A stretch of 64,000 nucleotides of DNA from Cephalotus follicularis (taxonomy: Eukaryota; Streptophyta; Magnoliopsida; Oxalidales; Cephalotaceae): assembly GCA_001972305.1 (NCBI GenBank), contig BDDD01000420.1, positions 372,001-436,000 of the forward strand, in the 5' to 3' direction. The notes under the pieces were generated by a model that ran no database searches, was not told the origin of the DNA, and saw only the letters and a list, made by a program, of their open reading frames with translations. The translations under genes were made by a program, and so were the position numbers. Positions 1 through 11,485 of this stretch are shown here, in pieces; position 1 is the first letter of the stretch; each line of letters begins with the position of its first letter.

Positions 1-54
1 CATTACGATACGATGTACGCATGAACAGTACAAAAGGGAATTCGGGTCGTCACA
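1..54 (-). repeat. End of 3' LTR of element A
   Basis: These bases match the right end of A's 5' LTR (12175-12228), including the shared ending ggtcgtcaca. A pyrimidine tract (ttctcccctcgttaaagg) follows directly at 55, which is the polypurine tract of a minus-strand element. The rest of the LTR lies left of the window. Confidence 0.9.
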
Positions 55-59
55 TTCTC

Positions 60-1079
60 CCCTCGTTAAAGGAATCTGGTCCCCAGATTCATCGGTCAAA
101 CGATCAATCAATCAAATAGGAAAGGATATGTCTCTCTCATATCGTCCTCGAGCTCCCAGGTGCGCTCCATAGAACCATGATACTACCATAGAACACTGAC
201 CAAAGGGATGGTCTTGTTCCTCAATACTCTGATCTGTCGGTCAACAATCTGTATAGGAGTCTCTGTAAACGATATGTCAGGTTCCAACTGAATCTGACCA
301 TACTCAATGATGTGTGAAGGATATCGAACATATCTCCTCAACTAAGAAACATGGAACACATCGTGCACTCCCGACAATACTGGAGGCAAGGCAAGCCTGT
401 AAGCAAGTCGGCCAATCCGATCCAATACCTCAAAAGGTCCAATAAAATGAGGAGAAAGCTTTCCTTTCTTCCCGAATCTCATGACTCCTTTAGTGGGCGA
501 CACTTTGAGGAAAACATGGTCACCAACACTAAACTCCAAGCCTCTGCGATGAACATCAGCATAGCTTTTCTGTCTACTCTGTTTAACAATCAGTCGGTAT
601 CTTATCAATTTTACTTTCTCTGCGGTAATCTGTACAATCTTTGGCCCCAAAATACTCTTTTCACCGACCTGATCCCAACAAACTGGTGATCGACACTTCC
701 TACCATATAGGGCTTCATAGGGAGCCATCTGTATGCTCTCGTGATAACTATTGTTATACGAGAACTCAATCAAATGCAAGTAGTCATCCCAACTACCTCC
801 AAAGTCGAGTACACATGCTCGAAGCATGTCCTCCAATGTCTGAATGGTCCTTTTGGACAAACCATCTGTTTGGGGATGAAAAGCAGTGCTGAAACACAAT
901 TATGTACCCATAGCTACCTATAACTTCCTCCAAAACCCAGAACTGAAGCGAGAGTTTCGATCCGAAACAATGCTGACAGGAGCTCCATGTGCTTTAACAA
1001 TCTCTTTCATGAACAATCTGGACAACTTCTCTCTAGAATAAGTCATCCGAATCGGTAGAAAGTGGGCCGACTTCGTGAG
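60..1079 (-). pseudogene. Element A integrase C-terminal half and chromodomain (broken)
   Basis: Minus-strand reading gives the second half of a Ty3/gypsy integrase. FSTAFHPQTDG and the FSYNNS...APYEALYGRKCRSP block lie within 342-899. They are followed by the [20 protein letters not shown] tail typical of Tekay-like integrases. The chromodomain-like end ([11 protein letters not shown], then HGSMERTWELEDDMRETYPF) lies at about 110-260 but is cut by a TAG at 183-185 straight after VLW. Copy C has the same stop at the same place. Further frame breaks occur near 900-1079. Integrase joins the cDNA to chromatin; the chromodomain normally directs it to heterochromatin marks. It is not functional as it stands. 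Confidence 0.88.
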
Positions 1080-2548
1080 TCAATCGACTACAACCCATAT
1101 ACCATCATGTCTGTCACGAGTCAGAGGCAACCCAGACACGAAATCCATGGTAATATGCTCCCATTTCCACTCAGGGATGAGCAAAGGCTGAAGCAAGCCT
1201 GCCGGTCTCTGGTGCTCGGCCTTAACTTGCTGACAAGTGAGGCATCTAGATACAAACTCTGCGATTTCTCTCTTCATGCCAACCCACCAATAGCTAAGTT
1301 TTAGGTCACGATACATCTTCGTACTCCCTGGATGGATAGAGGTACGAGATTTATGAGCTTGAGAAAGAAGCTCTTCCTTCAACTCGCTATCGGCTGGAAT
1401 GCAAATTCGGTTCCTGTATCTCAATAACTCATCTGTAGAGAGAGAGAAATCGGGTTTCAATCTTTCATCAATAGCGGTAGCCACTTTCTGTAATTCAATA
1501 TCCACTATCTGTGCATCTCTAATCCGGTCAAGCAATGCAGGTTGCACCTGAATATGGGAAAGATTCACGCAAGATAGCTTACAACTCAATGCATCTGCAA
1601 CGACATTTGCTTTTCCAGAATGGTATTCAATGTCACAATCATAATCATTAAGAAGCTCAAACCACCTTCTCTGTCTCATGTTCAATTCCTTCTGTGAAAA
1701 GAGATATCTCAAACTCTTATGATCAGTAAAAACTGTGAACTTGGTCCCATAAAGGTAGTGGCGCCATTTTCCAAGAGCAAAGACAATGGCCACCAATTCC
1801 AAGTCATGCACTGGGTAGTTTTCCTCATGTGGTTTGATCTTCCTCGATGCATCTGTAATCACTTTGCCGTATTGCATAAGAACACAACCAAGCCCCTTCC
1901 CAGAAGCATCGGTGTATACAACAAAGTCTTCGTTCCCGTCTGGCAAGGCTAAGACAGGAGCGGAAATCAATCTGTCTTTCAATTCTTGAAAACTTCTTTC
2001 ATAATCACTATCCCATACAAAGGCAGCGTTCTTCTGTGTCAATGTGGTCAACGGTGTTGAAACACGGGAAAATCCCTCAACAAACCGACGATAATACCCT
2101 GCTAAACCCAAGAAGCTGCGAACTTCGGAAGCATTCGTCGGTCGTTTCCAATCTTTCACTGCCTCTACTTTCGATGGATCCACTGATAAACCGTCACTAG
2201 AAACAATATGCCCTGGGAAAGCAACCTCCGATAACCAAAACTCGCACTTGTCGAATTTGGCATACAGTCGATGATCCCTCAAAGTTTGCAATACAATGTA
2301 GAGGTGCTGGGCATGCTTCTCATCGGTCCTGGAATAGACCAAGAGGTCATCAATGAACACTACAATGAACTAATCCAAATACTGTCTGAACACTCGGTTC
2401 ATCAGGTCCATGAAAGCCGCAGGAGCATTAGTCATACCAAAAGGCATAACTAAGAACTCATAATGGCCATATCTCGATCTGAAAGCCGTCTTCGGAATAT
2501 CCTCCGGTCTGACTTTCAACTAGTGGTAGCCCGATCTCAAGTCGAGCT
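1080..2548 (-). pseudogene. Element A RT end, RNase H and integrase N-terminus
   Basis: One open stretch of 426 codons (1080-2360, minus) starts at the RT active-site block [11 protein letters not shown]. It continues through the RT connection ([16 protein letters not shown]), RNase H ([16 protein letters not shown], then ADALSCK), the integrase zinc region (H...H...CLTCQQVK) and the start of the integrase core ([13 protein letters not shown]). The upstream part (2361-2548) holds RT residues with a stop. The frame then runs into element J, and the N-terminal two thirds of RT have been deleted. Compared with C (35280-37031) the remaining residues are very similar, so the copy is not very old, but it cannot make a working polymerase. 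Confidence 0.92.
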
Positions 2549-4266
2549 CTTTGATGTTCTCCAAGTCTCAGGAACAACAAGCAATCCAATCAGCAATGAT
2601 AAAGTGTATGAACTCTCTCTCTCTCACTTAGCTTAGAAAAGGTTTATTGATATTGACCAATGAAGTCAATGATCAATCCACCATAGATAAGTTCTTGCTT
2701 GGTGTATTACAAATCAAAGGAACACTCACAATATGCAGAGAGAAGCACGAAGTCACCTTGCCCAGCAAAGCTCTCAACTTCCACCTTTATTTTCTGCAGA
2801 AAAATGCTTATATCTAGTCCCCTTTTCTCTCTCCCAATCTCCCATTCACTTAGGATCATGGTTCTCACTCCCTGGGAGTCCGAAGTCACCATTCCCACGT
2901 TTCTAAAACCTGTAAAATCAAGAGAAACCGGTTGAAGATGTGAGAGAAAATGTGTCCACGATGTGAGGTCGTCTCAAAGACGTCGACGCCTTCCAAAGGA
3001 CATCGACGTCCATGTAATGTGACACTAAAGACATCGATGCTTTATAAAAGACATCGACGTCTTTAAAAACATTAAGCATCGACGTCTTTTTAAAAGACAT
3101 CGATGTCTTTGTCTGGCTAGTGAAGCATTAAGAGTCTAACTCTTTTAGTGATCTCATGTACCTTTTCAATATTGATTAAGTAAGATCAAACATATGTGTT
3201 TCCACAAAATGCCAAATCCACATAACCGATATTTGACACCAAGACTTAATATGTATAACACATTAAAGATCTAATCATTATAAGGTAGGGACCCTTTAAA
3301 ATCTTGATTAAAACAATAGGTGTTCATAAATTACCGAAATACCCCTAGGGCTCGGTTTAGTCATTCTAAATGATCCCAGACCATTTAAATACTCTCAGAA
3401 TAATATCTAATATTATCCATACAGAAAAATTAATCTAATTAATTTTTCAATAATTTATTACACACCTCATTAACCCTAGATTCCCTGAGTCGTCGATTCA
3501 CGTGTACTATAATCCCTTGTCATGCTTGGCCCCGATTGAGGTTTAGGGTAAGGATATGTGTCAACCCTAGATGATACCTAAATGGATAAAATATCTGATC
3601 ATTACTAGGACCTTTGGTAAACTCTCCGGAAATCTAATTTCCAGTCTACCTCAACCTTGGCCAAGGATTTCATAAGTCCAAAGTATAATTAGACCATAAG
3701 AGAGCCGATCACCTTCGCTCAGGTGTGACAATCCCATATTGTGCACTCACTTATATTCGTATAGATTCGATCATACCCAAAGACCACCTTATTGCCAGCC
3801 CTGCGTAAGGACTGGGTAAGATGGAGATCAAAGAATAATCGTCTCCATACAATATAGAGTAGTCGCTCACGTCTAAGGATCAGACGAGTTAAAGAACTCT
3901 CTAAGTGATGATCACTTATACACAATCGCAACAAATAGGAGTCACTACTGACACGAGAATAGCGACTATCCAAATAGTGTCTCCTACGCGGGTCCTGATC
4001 AGTGTACACGCTCCCAGCGCGCACCCCGTATTTGCCCTAGTGTCCAACACAGATGGTTGAGCAGGCAACATACGCACAAGTCTATCCGGTTCACTAATGC
4101 CCACAAAGTGAACCTATGACTTGGAACTAATTTGACATAAGGAATAAGGTAACCAATCTCACAGCCTTCATGCTAGGCATCCAACCTTATGTCAGGGCAT
4201 CACAAGTGTAAGCAGGTAAATAATAAACTACTTCAATTAAGTGATAAAACACAAGTGATATAGCCA
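2549..4266 (-). repeat. 3' LTR of J, truncated
   Basis: This is the same sequence as 6451-7766 but lacks the first 297 bp of the LTR (those at 6154-6450). It also contains 421 bp (3664-4084) that the other LTR lacks. It runs into the N gap, where about 115 more LTR bases are expected. The junction with A's RT at about 2544-2549 has only a few bases of shared sequence, so one deletion probably removed both the LTR end and 0.4 kb of RT. Confidence 0.85.
2976..3110. repeat. TCGA-centred palindrome array, J LTR (left copy)
   Basis: Six short near-palindromes lie in 135 bp, of the forms gacgtcgacgcc, gacatcgacgtc and aaagacatcgatgtcttt. Each is centred on TCGA and flanked by A/T runs. The right LTR has the same set at 6896-7031. 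Confidence 0.85.
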
Positions 4267-4799
4267 NNNNNNNNNNNNNNNNNNNNNNNNNNNNNNNNNN
4301 NNNNNNNNNNNNNNNNNNNNNNNNNNNNNNNNNNNNNNNNNNNNNNNNNNNNNNNNNNNNNNNNNNNNNNNNNNNNNNNNNNNNNNNNNNNNNNNNNNNN
4401 NNNNNNNNNNNNNNNNNNNNNNNNNNNNNNNNNNNNNNNNNNNNNNNNNNNNNNNNNNNNNNNNNNNNNNNNNNNNNNNNNNNNNNNNNNNNNNNNNNNN
4501 NNNNNNNNNNNNNNNNNNNNNNNNNNNNNNNNNNNNNNNNNNNNNNNNNNNNNNNNNNNNNNNNNNNNNNNNNNNNNNNNNNNNNNNNNNNNNNNNNNNN
4601 NNNNNNNNNNNNNNNNNNNNNNNNNNNNNNNNNNNNNNNNNNNNNNNNNNNNNNNNNNNNNNNNNNNNNNNNNNNNNNNNNNNNNNNNNNNNNNNNNNNN
4701 NNNNNNNNNNNNNNNNNNNNNNNNNNNNNNNNNNNNNNNNNNNNNNNNNNNNNNNNNNNNNNNNNNNNNNNNNNNNNNNNNNNNNNNNNNNNNNNNNNN
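4267..4799. other. Assembly gap (533 Ns)
   Basis: Unresolved bases. From comparison with 7767-7881, the gap should hide the last ~115 bp of J's left LTR, its polypurine tract and the first part of the internal region. Confidence 0.98.
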
Positions 4800-6140
4800 A
4801 TCAGCCTCAGCTAGGGCATGACAAACCAACAACCCAGGAACACTACTCAACGAAAATTATGGAAGGCCACGGGAAACCACTCCATGGGTTCCTACGTTGA
4901 GACTTATTATTGCAGTGAGGGAATTTGCGGTCTCATGTTTTAATTACCGAGCCATTTATTAATACATTGGTTATATTAGCCATTTACAATTAATTACGGC
5001 TTATCATGCATGACGTGTATCTTATGCACCTTTGACATATTTCTAAAATATGTCAATGGATTGGCCAGGACATTATTAGTAATGACTTGAGCCCAAAGTC
5101 ACTACTAGGTCTTCCTAGGTGTAATGATATAAATCTATTTATTACAACAGTAACCATGCATACATGACCTTCAAAAGTCTTGTACTTCATTTCTCCTTTC
5201 CTCCATCTCTCCTTGCATGGTCTTCTTTTACAAAAAGAACATTACATTTTCGAAAGAAAAAATACATTTTAAAAATTACAAGGAGAAATAAAAAAAGTAA
5301 GGAAAAATAAATGGTGCACGCAGACACCTTATTACAGACCTTTAAAGATAATAAATAAATAAAATCCATCCACACATAGAAAACAATAATCTAGGTCAAT
5401 GTCCTTTTCGGGCCATCCATTGTGCATAAGATCTATATTATATCCAATATAATAAAACCACAAAACAAATGCCATAAATAATAACCAATTACTCAATTTA
5501 ATTCAAGGACTGTTAATTGATCAAACTCCCACTAAATCAAGCAATGATATTTGATTTTCTAAGCGCCATAATGTATAAAATCCAATTTTATTAAAAATAT
5601 TTTTTTTTATAAAAGACGTCGACGCTTATCAACAGCATCGACGTGTTTTCTGGAAACACATGAACAAGGCGTCGATGCTTAACAGGAGCATCAATGCCTT
5701 TCTCAAGAATAGTTGGAAAAAGGCGTCGACGTTTATCAACAACATCGACGCGTTTTCTGGGAAACGAACAAGACATCGACATCTATCAAGAACGTCGACG
5801 TGTTTTTTGGGAATATGAACAAGACATCGACGTCTACCAAGAACGTCGACGTCTATAGCCCCCTGGGCAGTTTCTGCACTTCGAAAAATGCAGAAATCAA
5901 TGGTTTAGAGTATGGTATACCATTATGGCATTCCAAAATGCACTATGCATGTTCCAAACATAATTCTAAACATATTAAAACAACATTCCCAGCACCAAAA
6001 ACACAATGAAATCCAATTTCATGCAATTTTCATTAAGGCACTTTGAAAATTTAGTTTGATCATAAAACACATCCAATAATTAAACCATTAATTAGTACAT
6101 CATCTAAGGCATATATATTCAATCAAGGATGATGTGGGAC
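4800..6140 (-). other. Internal region of J, non-coding
   Basis: I see no gag, protease or polymerase motif in any frame here; open frames are short and unlike known families. The part nearest the primer site (5611-5857) is an array of TCGA-centred palindromes. The rest is AT-rich. A functional J would need a packaging signal in this stretch, but I cannot place it. Confidence 0.6.
5611..5857. repeat. TCGA-centred palindrome array, J internal
   Basis: About nine cores (gtcgacgc, catcgacgtg, gtcgatgc, gtcgacgt and similar) are spread over 250 bp. They alternate with short spacers such as tatcaacaac and gttttctggg, giving a loose tandem unit of about 50-60 bp. One core has decayed to catcaatgcc. 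Confidence 0.8.
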
Positions 6141-6152
6141 GCTCTGATACCA
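6141..6152 (-). promoter_or_regulatory. Primer binding site of J (tRNA-iMet)
   Basis: The complement reads tggtatcagagc, matching the 3' end of plant initiator methionine tRNA. It is separated from the LTR (6154) by one base. This fixes the element's orientation as minus. Confidence 0.9.
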
Positions 6153-6153
6153 C

Positions 6154-7881
6154 TGATAGAAACGGACAAAACCGAATCCAATGCCATAAATGGACAGGGT
6201 GTAAAGGGTGTAAAACAAAACAAAACATACAATCATGGCAGCGGAATAACACCCGATATAAAACAAAACTAGTCCATTATGACACGTCCACAGACCACAT
6301 GGATCACCACAACATCAACATAATTGAATTGGTGTCACCATTACAAACAATGGTGACACACAAGCATGGCAAAAGGAAGAAGGACCAAGAATTATACCAG
6401 TGGGTGAAAGCTCCTTCTTTCTTTGCCGCTTCAAGCTTGAGTAGATTCCCCTTTGATGTTCTCCAAGTCTCAGGAACAACAAGCAATCCAATCAGCAATG
6501 ATAAAGTGTATGAACTCTCTCTCTCTCACTTAGCTTAGAAAAGGTATATTGATATTGACCAATGAAGTCAATGATCAATCCACCCTAGATAAGTTCTTGC
6601 TTGGTGTATTACAAATCAAAGGAACACTCACAATCTGCAGAGAGAAGCACGAATTCACCTTGCCCAGCAAAACTCTCAACTTCCACCTTTATTTTATGCA
6701 GAAAAATGCTTATATCTAGTCCCCTTTTCTCTCTCCCAATCTCCCATTCACTTAGGATCATGGTTCTCACTTCCTGGGAGTCCGAAGCCACCATTCCCAC
6801 GTTTCTAAAACGTGTAAAATCAACATAAACCGGTTGAAGATGTGAGAGAAAACGTGTCCACGATGTGAGGTCGTGCGCATTTCGCACGTCCTGCTCAAAG
6901 ACGTCGACGCCTTCCAAAGGACATCGACGTCCATTCAATGTGACACTAAAGACATCGATGCTTTCTAAAAGACATCGACGTCTTTAAAAACATTAAGCAT
7001 CGACGTCTTTCTAAAAGACATCGACGTCTTTGTCTGGCTAGTGAAGCATTAAGAGTCTAACTCTTTTAGTGATCTCATGTATCTTTTCAATATTGATTAA
7101 GTAAGATCAAACATATGTGTTTCCATAAAATGCCGAATCCACATAACCGATATTTGACACCAAGACTTAATATGTCTAACACATTAAAGATCTAATGATT
7201 ATAAGGTAGGGACTCTTTAAAATCTTGATTAAAGCAAGAGGTGTTCATAAATTACTGAAATACCCCTAGGGCTCGGTTTAGTCATTCTAAATGATCCCAG
7301 ACCATTTAAATGCTCTCGGAATAATATCTAATATTATCCAGATGGAAAAATTAATCTAATTAATTTTCCCATAATTTATTACACACCTCATTAACCCTAG
7401 ATTCCCTGAGTCGTCGGTTCACGTGTACTATAATCCCTTGTCATGCTTGGCCCTTATTGAGGTTTAGGGCAAGGATAGGTGTCAACCCTAGATGATACCT
7501 CAATGGCTAAAATATCTGATCATTACTAGGACCTTTGGTAAACTCTCCGGAAATCTAATTTCCAGTCTACCTCAACCTTGGCCATCCGGTTCACTAATGC
7601 CCACAAAGTTAACCTATGACTTGGAACTAATTTGACATAAGGAATAAGGTAACCAATCTCACAGCCTCCATGCTAGACATCCAACCTTATGTCAGGGCAT
7701 CACAAGTGTAAGCAGGTAAATAATAAACTACTTCAATTAAGTGATAAAACACAAGTGATATAGCCATAACAAAATTTAGCACGCCTCATATATATATATA
7801 CAAGGAATAAGATTGTTTCATACAAGATAAGATATAATATGACAACCTATCTAATGGCTTGTCGGGTCACTATATCTAACA
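6154..7881 (-). repeat. 5' LTR of J (1728 bp)
   Basis: Bounded by tgatag on the plus strand and ctaaca at the right, i.e. TGTTAG...CTATCA on the element strand. A 421-bp block present in the left copy (3664-4084) is missing at 7575/7576. The TCGA palindrome cluster is at 6896-7031. Confidence 0.88.
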
Positions 7882-8402
7882 AGAAACCCCTGGCATCCCT
7901 ATCGTAACAATCTGTCCGCATGCAAAACCGAAATCATCGGAACAAACAATGGCTCTAAGGTGCCAAGAAACCGAAAAGGGGGTCATCCCGGAGGACTAAA
8001 AACCACAACTTTCCGATGACAATCCACATGAGCAAAGCTAGCAGACAACCAATCCATGCCAAGAATCACATCTAGGCAATCCATCGGTAAAACAATAAGA
8101 TCGACTAATAAACTACGATCATCAATCTCAACAATACAATCTCCACACACTCGATCGGTGGTCGCTGACTCACCGAGAGGTGTGGATACCTCCATAAAGA
8201 AAGGAAGGTACTCGGGTCTCAACCCAACATGGGAGAGAAAATGCAATGCAATGAATGAATGGGATGAACCCGGATCAATAAGAACCTGCGCTGGAAGCTG
8301 AAAGAGTCGAATGGTACCTCCAATCACAATATCTGACACTACTGCAGCACTCGGTTCCATAGCGAACACTCTAGCCTGGACTGTCGGAGCAGAACCCATA
8401 GG
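7882..8402 (-). pseudogene. Element A aspartic protease region
   Basis: The minus-strand frame 7983-8399 (138 residues) holds a retropepsin-like domain. VLIDPGSSHSFIALHF contains the active-site aspartate in the form D-P-G rather than the usual D-S/T-G, and VILGMDWL is the conserved second block. The protein would release gag and pol products from the polyprotein. Downstream, the reading is broken by J at 7881. The D-P-G form is shared with copy C, so it is a family trait and not local damage. Confidence 0.85.
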
Positions 8403-8918
8403 CTGCTTCCCCCTGGACTACGAAGTCCCACGGGAAGAAGACGGTACACTAGTTGTCGGTCTTGGTGGAGGCGGTGCCCGCTGTGTCTGATCAAATCCTC
8501 AAGGACGAGAACTCCGAGGACAATCTCTAGCAATGTGGTCGGGACCACCACAAACCAAGTAATGGCCCAAGAACCATCTACAATTCTCAGAAGTATGGTT
8601 GGCCCTCTGACAATGCACACAAGGAACCGTAGCACTCTGATTACCACTCTTAGAAAGTCTAGAGGGTGTACCCTGACTAGGTGCTGAAGATAGGCCTCCT
8701 CGACGTGCGTTCCTCGATCTGCCTCTCCTCTGAGAATGGGACATATTCCCGCTATCCTGATTACTACCCTGAGAACCAGGTGAGGGGCTACTATCAGTCT
8801 TCTGTGATTTAGCACTGCCACTGTCACTACCACTCTGCCAAGAAGAAGGAGTAGGCCTGGTACGGGCTGCATTCCTCATCAGTTTAACCTCAGCTGCAAT
8901 ATCCTCAAGCTGCATAGC
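8403..8918 (-). pseudogene. Element A nucleocapsid (zinc knuckle) region
   Basis: The frame 8499-8915 (minus) starts at MQLEDIAAEVKLMR. It has a Ser/Arg/Gly-rich linker and two CCHC-type knuckles: CVHCQRANHTSENC and CGGPDHIARDC, the second with an incomplete first half (LVCGG). This is the RNA-binding end of gag. It lies in the same frame as the capsid but is separated from it by a TGA at 8919-8921. A frameshift near 8499 cuts it from the protease. Confidence 0.85.
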
Positions 8919-9638
8919 TCAGGAAGAAATATCTGATATGGAGGTCAACCCCAAGCGAGTCAATTGCCTCCTCAAATCCAATGTCAGTCCCTGAAGGAAC
9001 TTCTTTGCTCTACACTCTTGGCCTTCCACTAAGTATGGGGCAGATCGGGCTAATTGCATGAATCTCGCCTCATAATCAGCAACTGTCATGCTTCCTTGTA
9101 CCAAGTTAGCAAATTCAATCTCTCTTCTGTCTATCTCTACATGAGGGTAGTACCTTGCATTGAATTCTCTTTTGAAGCCATCCCAAGAGCGGACTGTACC
9201 ATTCCTTGTCCAATCTGTGTTAACCATAGCCCACCAGTGCTCGGCTTCTCCTTGGAGCATATACACTGCCAATAATAATTTCTGTTCATCATCACATCCC
9301 ATGACCTCAAAAATATTTTCCATATGGGTTAGCCAAGACTCAGCAAGGGTAGGATCAGGGAGTCCTACAAATGCTGGAGGCTGCCACTTTGAGAAGCGGC
9401 TCAACATGTCTTCCCTCCTTGGTCTACGTTCCACTCTAGCCTGTTGGCGTCCCATCAGAGTATGCATCGGTGCCATGGTAGCACACAATTGTCTCCAAAC
9501 CTCAGGGTCAGCACCAACTGGTGGAGCATTGGGATCATACACTGGAAAAGCATTACCAGGAGCTGGTTCATCATCAACAGGAGCAGGGGCAGGAGCATTC
9601 CTTCCACCCCGTCGGCCACGCCTTCCTCTGTATTCCAT
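8919..9638 (-). CDS. Element A gag, matrix/capsid part
   Basis: The frame is open from MEYRGRRGRRGG (ATG at 9638-9636) to a TGA at 8919. An upstream in-frame ATG at 9674 exists, but MEY follows a non-conserved leader and matches the start in C (MENRGRRG), so I prefer it. The capsid block includes ENIFEVMGCDDEQKLLLAVY, GEAEHWWA and GSMTVADYEARFMQLARSAPYL, characteristic of plant chromovirus gag. It forms the virus-like particle. About 240 residues are intact here, the best preserved A product. The stop at its end is also found, as TAA, in copy C. Confidence 0.85.
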   Translation of the reverse strand: MEYRGRRGRRGGRNAPAPAPVDDEPAPGNAFPVYDPNAPPVGADPEVWRQLCATMAPMHTLMGRQQARVERRPRREDMLSRFSKWQPPAFVGLPDPTLAESWLTHMENIFEVMGCDDEQKLLLAVYMLQGEAEHWWAMVNTDWTRNGTVRSWDGFKREFNARYYPHVEIDRREIEFANLVQGSMTVADYEARFMQLARSAPYLVEGQECRAKKFLQGLTLDLRRQLTRLGLTSISDISS

Positions 9639-9805
9639 TACTATAAGAGACAACAATGGGATGATCAGATGCAATCACTTTCAATTCCAATATCAATCTC
9701 TTTTCCAATAACAATAGCATGAATAAGCAAGAACACATATCATGCAAATCCATTCAGTCAATCTCAATCAACGCATTTATATACTTAGCTAGCAGGCTGA
9801 CCAAT

Positions 9806-9818
9806 GTCTCTGATACCA
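9806..9818 (-). promoter_or_regulatory. Primer binding site of A (tRNA-iMet)
   Basis: The complement reads tggtatcagagac: 11 of 12 bases of the usual tRNA-iMet site, three bases from the LTR start at 9822. The leader between here and gag (9639-9805) holds no ORF of note. Confidence 0.88.
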
Positions 9819-10329
9819 TACTGTAACACCCCGCGCCCGCAGGGCGGACACGTGGCATTACTCTCAATCCAAAACACAAAACAATGGTCGGGACTAGCAA
9901 AATAAAAATGCGGAAAACTTGAAACTTTACAATACATAACACTTGCGGAAGATACAATACAAATCTTTTACAATACAGTCTTTTACAATACATTGTCAAT
10001 CTTTCAATACAGTATTACAAAACAGTACAGTCCAAACTTCACTACAATCTCATAACCAGTCCTGCGGTACCCAAGCAGTCATGCGATCAAATCAAGTCTT
10101 CAATCCTTCTGTCCGCTGCTACCTGCTGCCCTACCTATGTCCCACACAAAGGCACAACACAGCCACACCCCGAAGGATGGGGTTAGCCACACAGCCTAAG
10201 CAGAAACCCCATGCAACATGTATGCATGTACAATGTGCAATATCGGTGACAATCAATACAATATCAATGTGCGGTGTACAATATCAATGCATGACATGAC
10301 AAATGTACATGTACAATTGGTGATCAGAC

Positions 10330-10600
10330 TACCCGTATGACAGTGGCCCATAACAGAGCATACGGATAAGATCTATAACAAACAATCAAGACAATGGCAG
10401 ACACTCAATGGCTGTGTATGAAACACCCAATCAATAATTCAATATCCTATAGAGCGTGCTACCGATGTCAAATCAGTGTCAATCAGTTAGCAGTGATCAA
10501 TCTCACGGAAGGTAGTCCTTCAAAAAGGGTGGGAGATCTATCTACGGTTTCCAGATTGATCAGGTCTGGGACTCATAGATCTTCCAGCCTATGGCTGGGT
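10330..10600. other. Hairpin-rich stretch in A LTR
   Basis: Successive inverted repeats are CCGTATG/CATACGG (10333-10339 with 10359-10365), GAAGG/CCTTC (10508-10521), AGATCTAT/ATAGATCT (10534-10541 with 10575-10582) enclosing CCAGA/TCTGG, and CCAGCC-tat-GGCTGG (10584-10598). All are recognisable in both LTRs of C. They may fold in the RNA leader. Confidence 0.7.
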
Positions 10601-10853
10601 CAATACAGTCTCGATGAGCTATAACCGAGGGAGCTACTGATACCATTAGGGAGCTACAGCCTCAAGGGAGCATCAATCGACAATCAATCGGTACCGCTCG
10701 TCAGCGGGTCAATACAATACAATAAATGAAACGATCGGCAGAATAGGTGGACAGAGTCAACAACCTAACATGCCGACATGAATCATGACGCTCTATAGGA
10801 TCCATACAATCAATCAATCAATCAATCGAGTCAATACAATATTGGGTAAAGTC

Positions 10854-11060
10854 AATAAGTGGTGGTGTCTAATGGAGAAATGGGAACGCGCGTCCATCGT
10901 ACCGACTTAGGCTTGCAACAACACTCACGACTCAAGCAATCGATCAATGTATCAATACAACGTTGAAGCAAGGCCAATAAGTGGTGGTGCCTAATGGAGG
11001 GATAGGAACGTGGATCCATTTTACCAACTTAGACTCGCAGCAACACTCATGACCCAAGCA
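10854..11060. repeat. Imperfect direct duplication in A LTR
   Basis: The block starting aataagtggtggtgtctaat (from about 10856) is repeated about 122 bp downstream as aataagtggtggtgcctaat, with the same order of landmarks: gggaacg, ccat, cgacttag and caacactca. The C LTRs have the same duplication at about 32830-33035 and 49480-49695, so it predates these insertions. Confidence 0.8.
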
Positions 11061-11196
11061 ATCAATCGGTCAGTGCAATCATTAAAACTATTTTCAAACA
11101 CTTGAACACCTCAAGTGAGGCTCCGGTCAAGTGGCGATGTGAAAAGAAGTGGAAAACTAGCTTTAAAACAGTTAAAAACTCCTTTCAATACATTAG

Positions 11197-11485
11197 GCGT
11201 CGATGTCTTTGGTGAAAGACTTCGACTTCTCTTTAAAACAGAGGAAAGACGTCGATGTCTTTCCCTATTTATGCAGAGAACTGGCCAAAGATGTCGACAT
11301 CCTTGGAGAAATGCATCGACGCTTTTCAATAAAAATAGCCTGAGAATGCGCATCGATGTTCGGCATCGATGTCTTTCCAGGGGAGAGACATCTCGAGGCA
11401 AAGATGTCGACGTCTTTGAAAGACGTCGATGTGTTTGCTGCAGAATCAAGGATATAGTACTCAGATGAAAAAGACATCGATGTCT
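11197..11485. repeat. TCGA-centred palindrome array, A/C LTR family
   Basis: About ten TCGA cores occur in 290 bp, in contexts such as gacgtcgatgtc, gatgtcgacatc, gcatcgatg and aaagacatcgatgtcttt. Homologous arrays are at 33173-33515 and 49845-50165 in C. By chance about one core would be expected in this length. Confidence 0.85.

Larger units (their letters stand above)
2549..7881 (-). mobile_element. Element J: non-coding LTR element (LARD-like) inside A
   Basis: Two direct copies of a long sequence (2549-4266 and 6451-7766) flank a region without coding capacity. On the minus strand the 5' LTR is 6154-7881 and starts TGTTAGATATAG. A tRNA-Met primer site (complement gctctgatacca, 6141-6152) follows after one base. 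Then comes an internal region that includes the N gap, then a truncated 3' LTR. No gag or pol is recognisable, so this looks like a large retrotransposon derivative that depends on proteins from elsewhere. The likely target duplication is agaaa (7882-7886); its partner was removed by the deletion at the left junction. Confidence 0.8.

Noticed and set aside
4233-4850. ORF across the N gap
   Set aside because: Created by unknown bases; nothing on either side supports coding.
9781-9830. Possible tRNA gene near the PBS words
   Set aside because: Only the 3'-end complement of tRNA-Met is present, as expected for a primer site; no cloverleaf follows.
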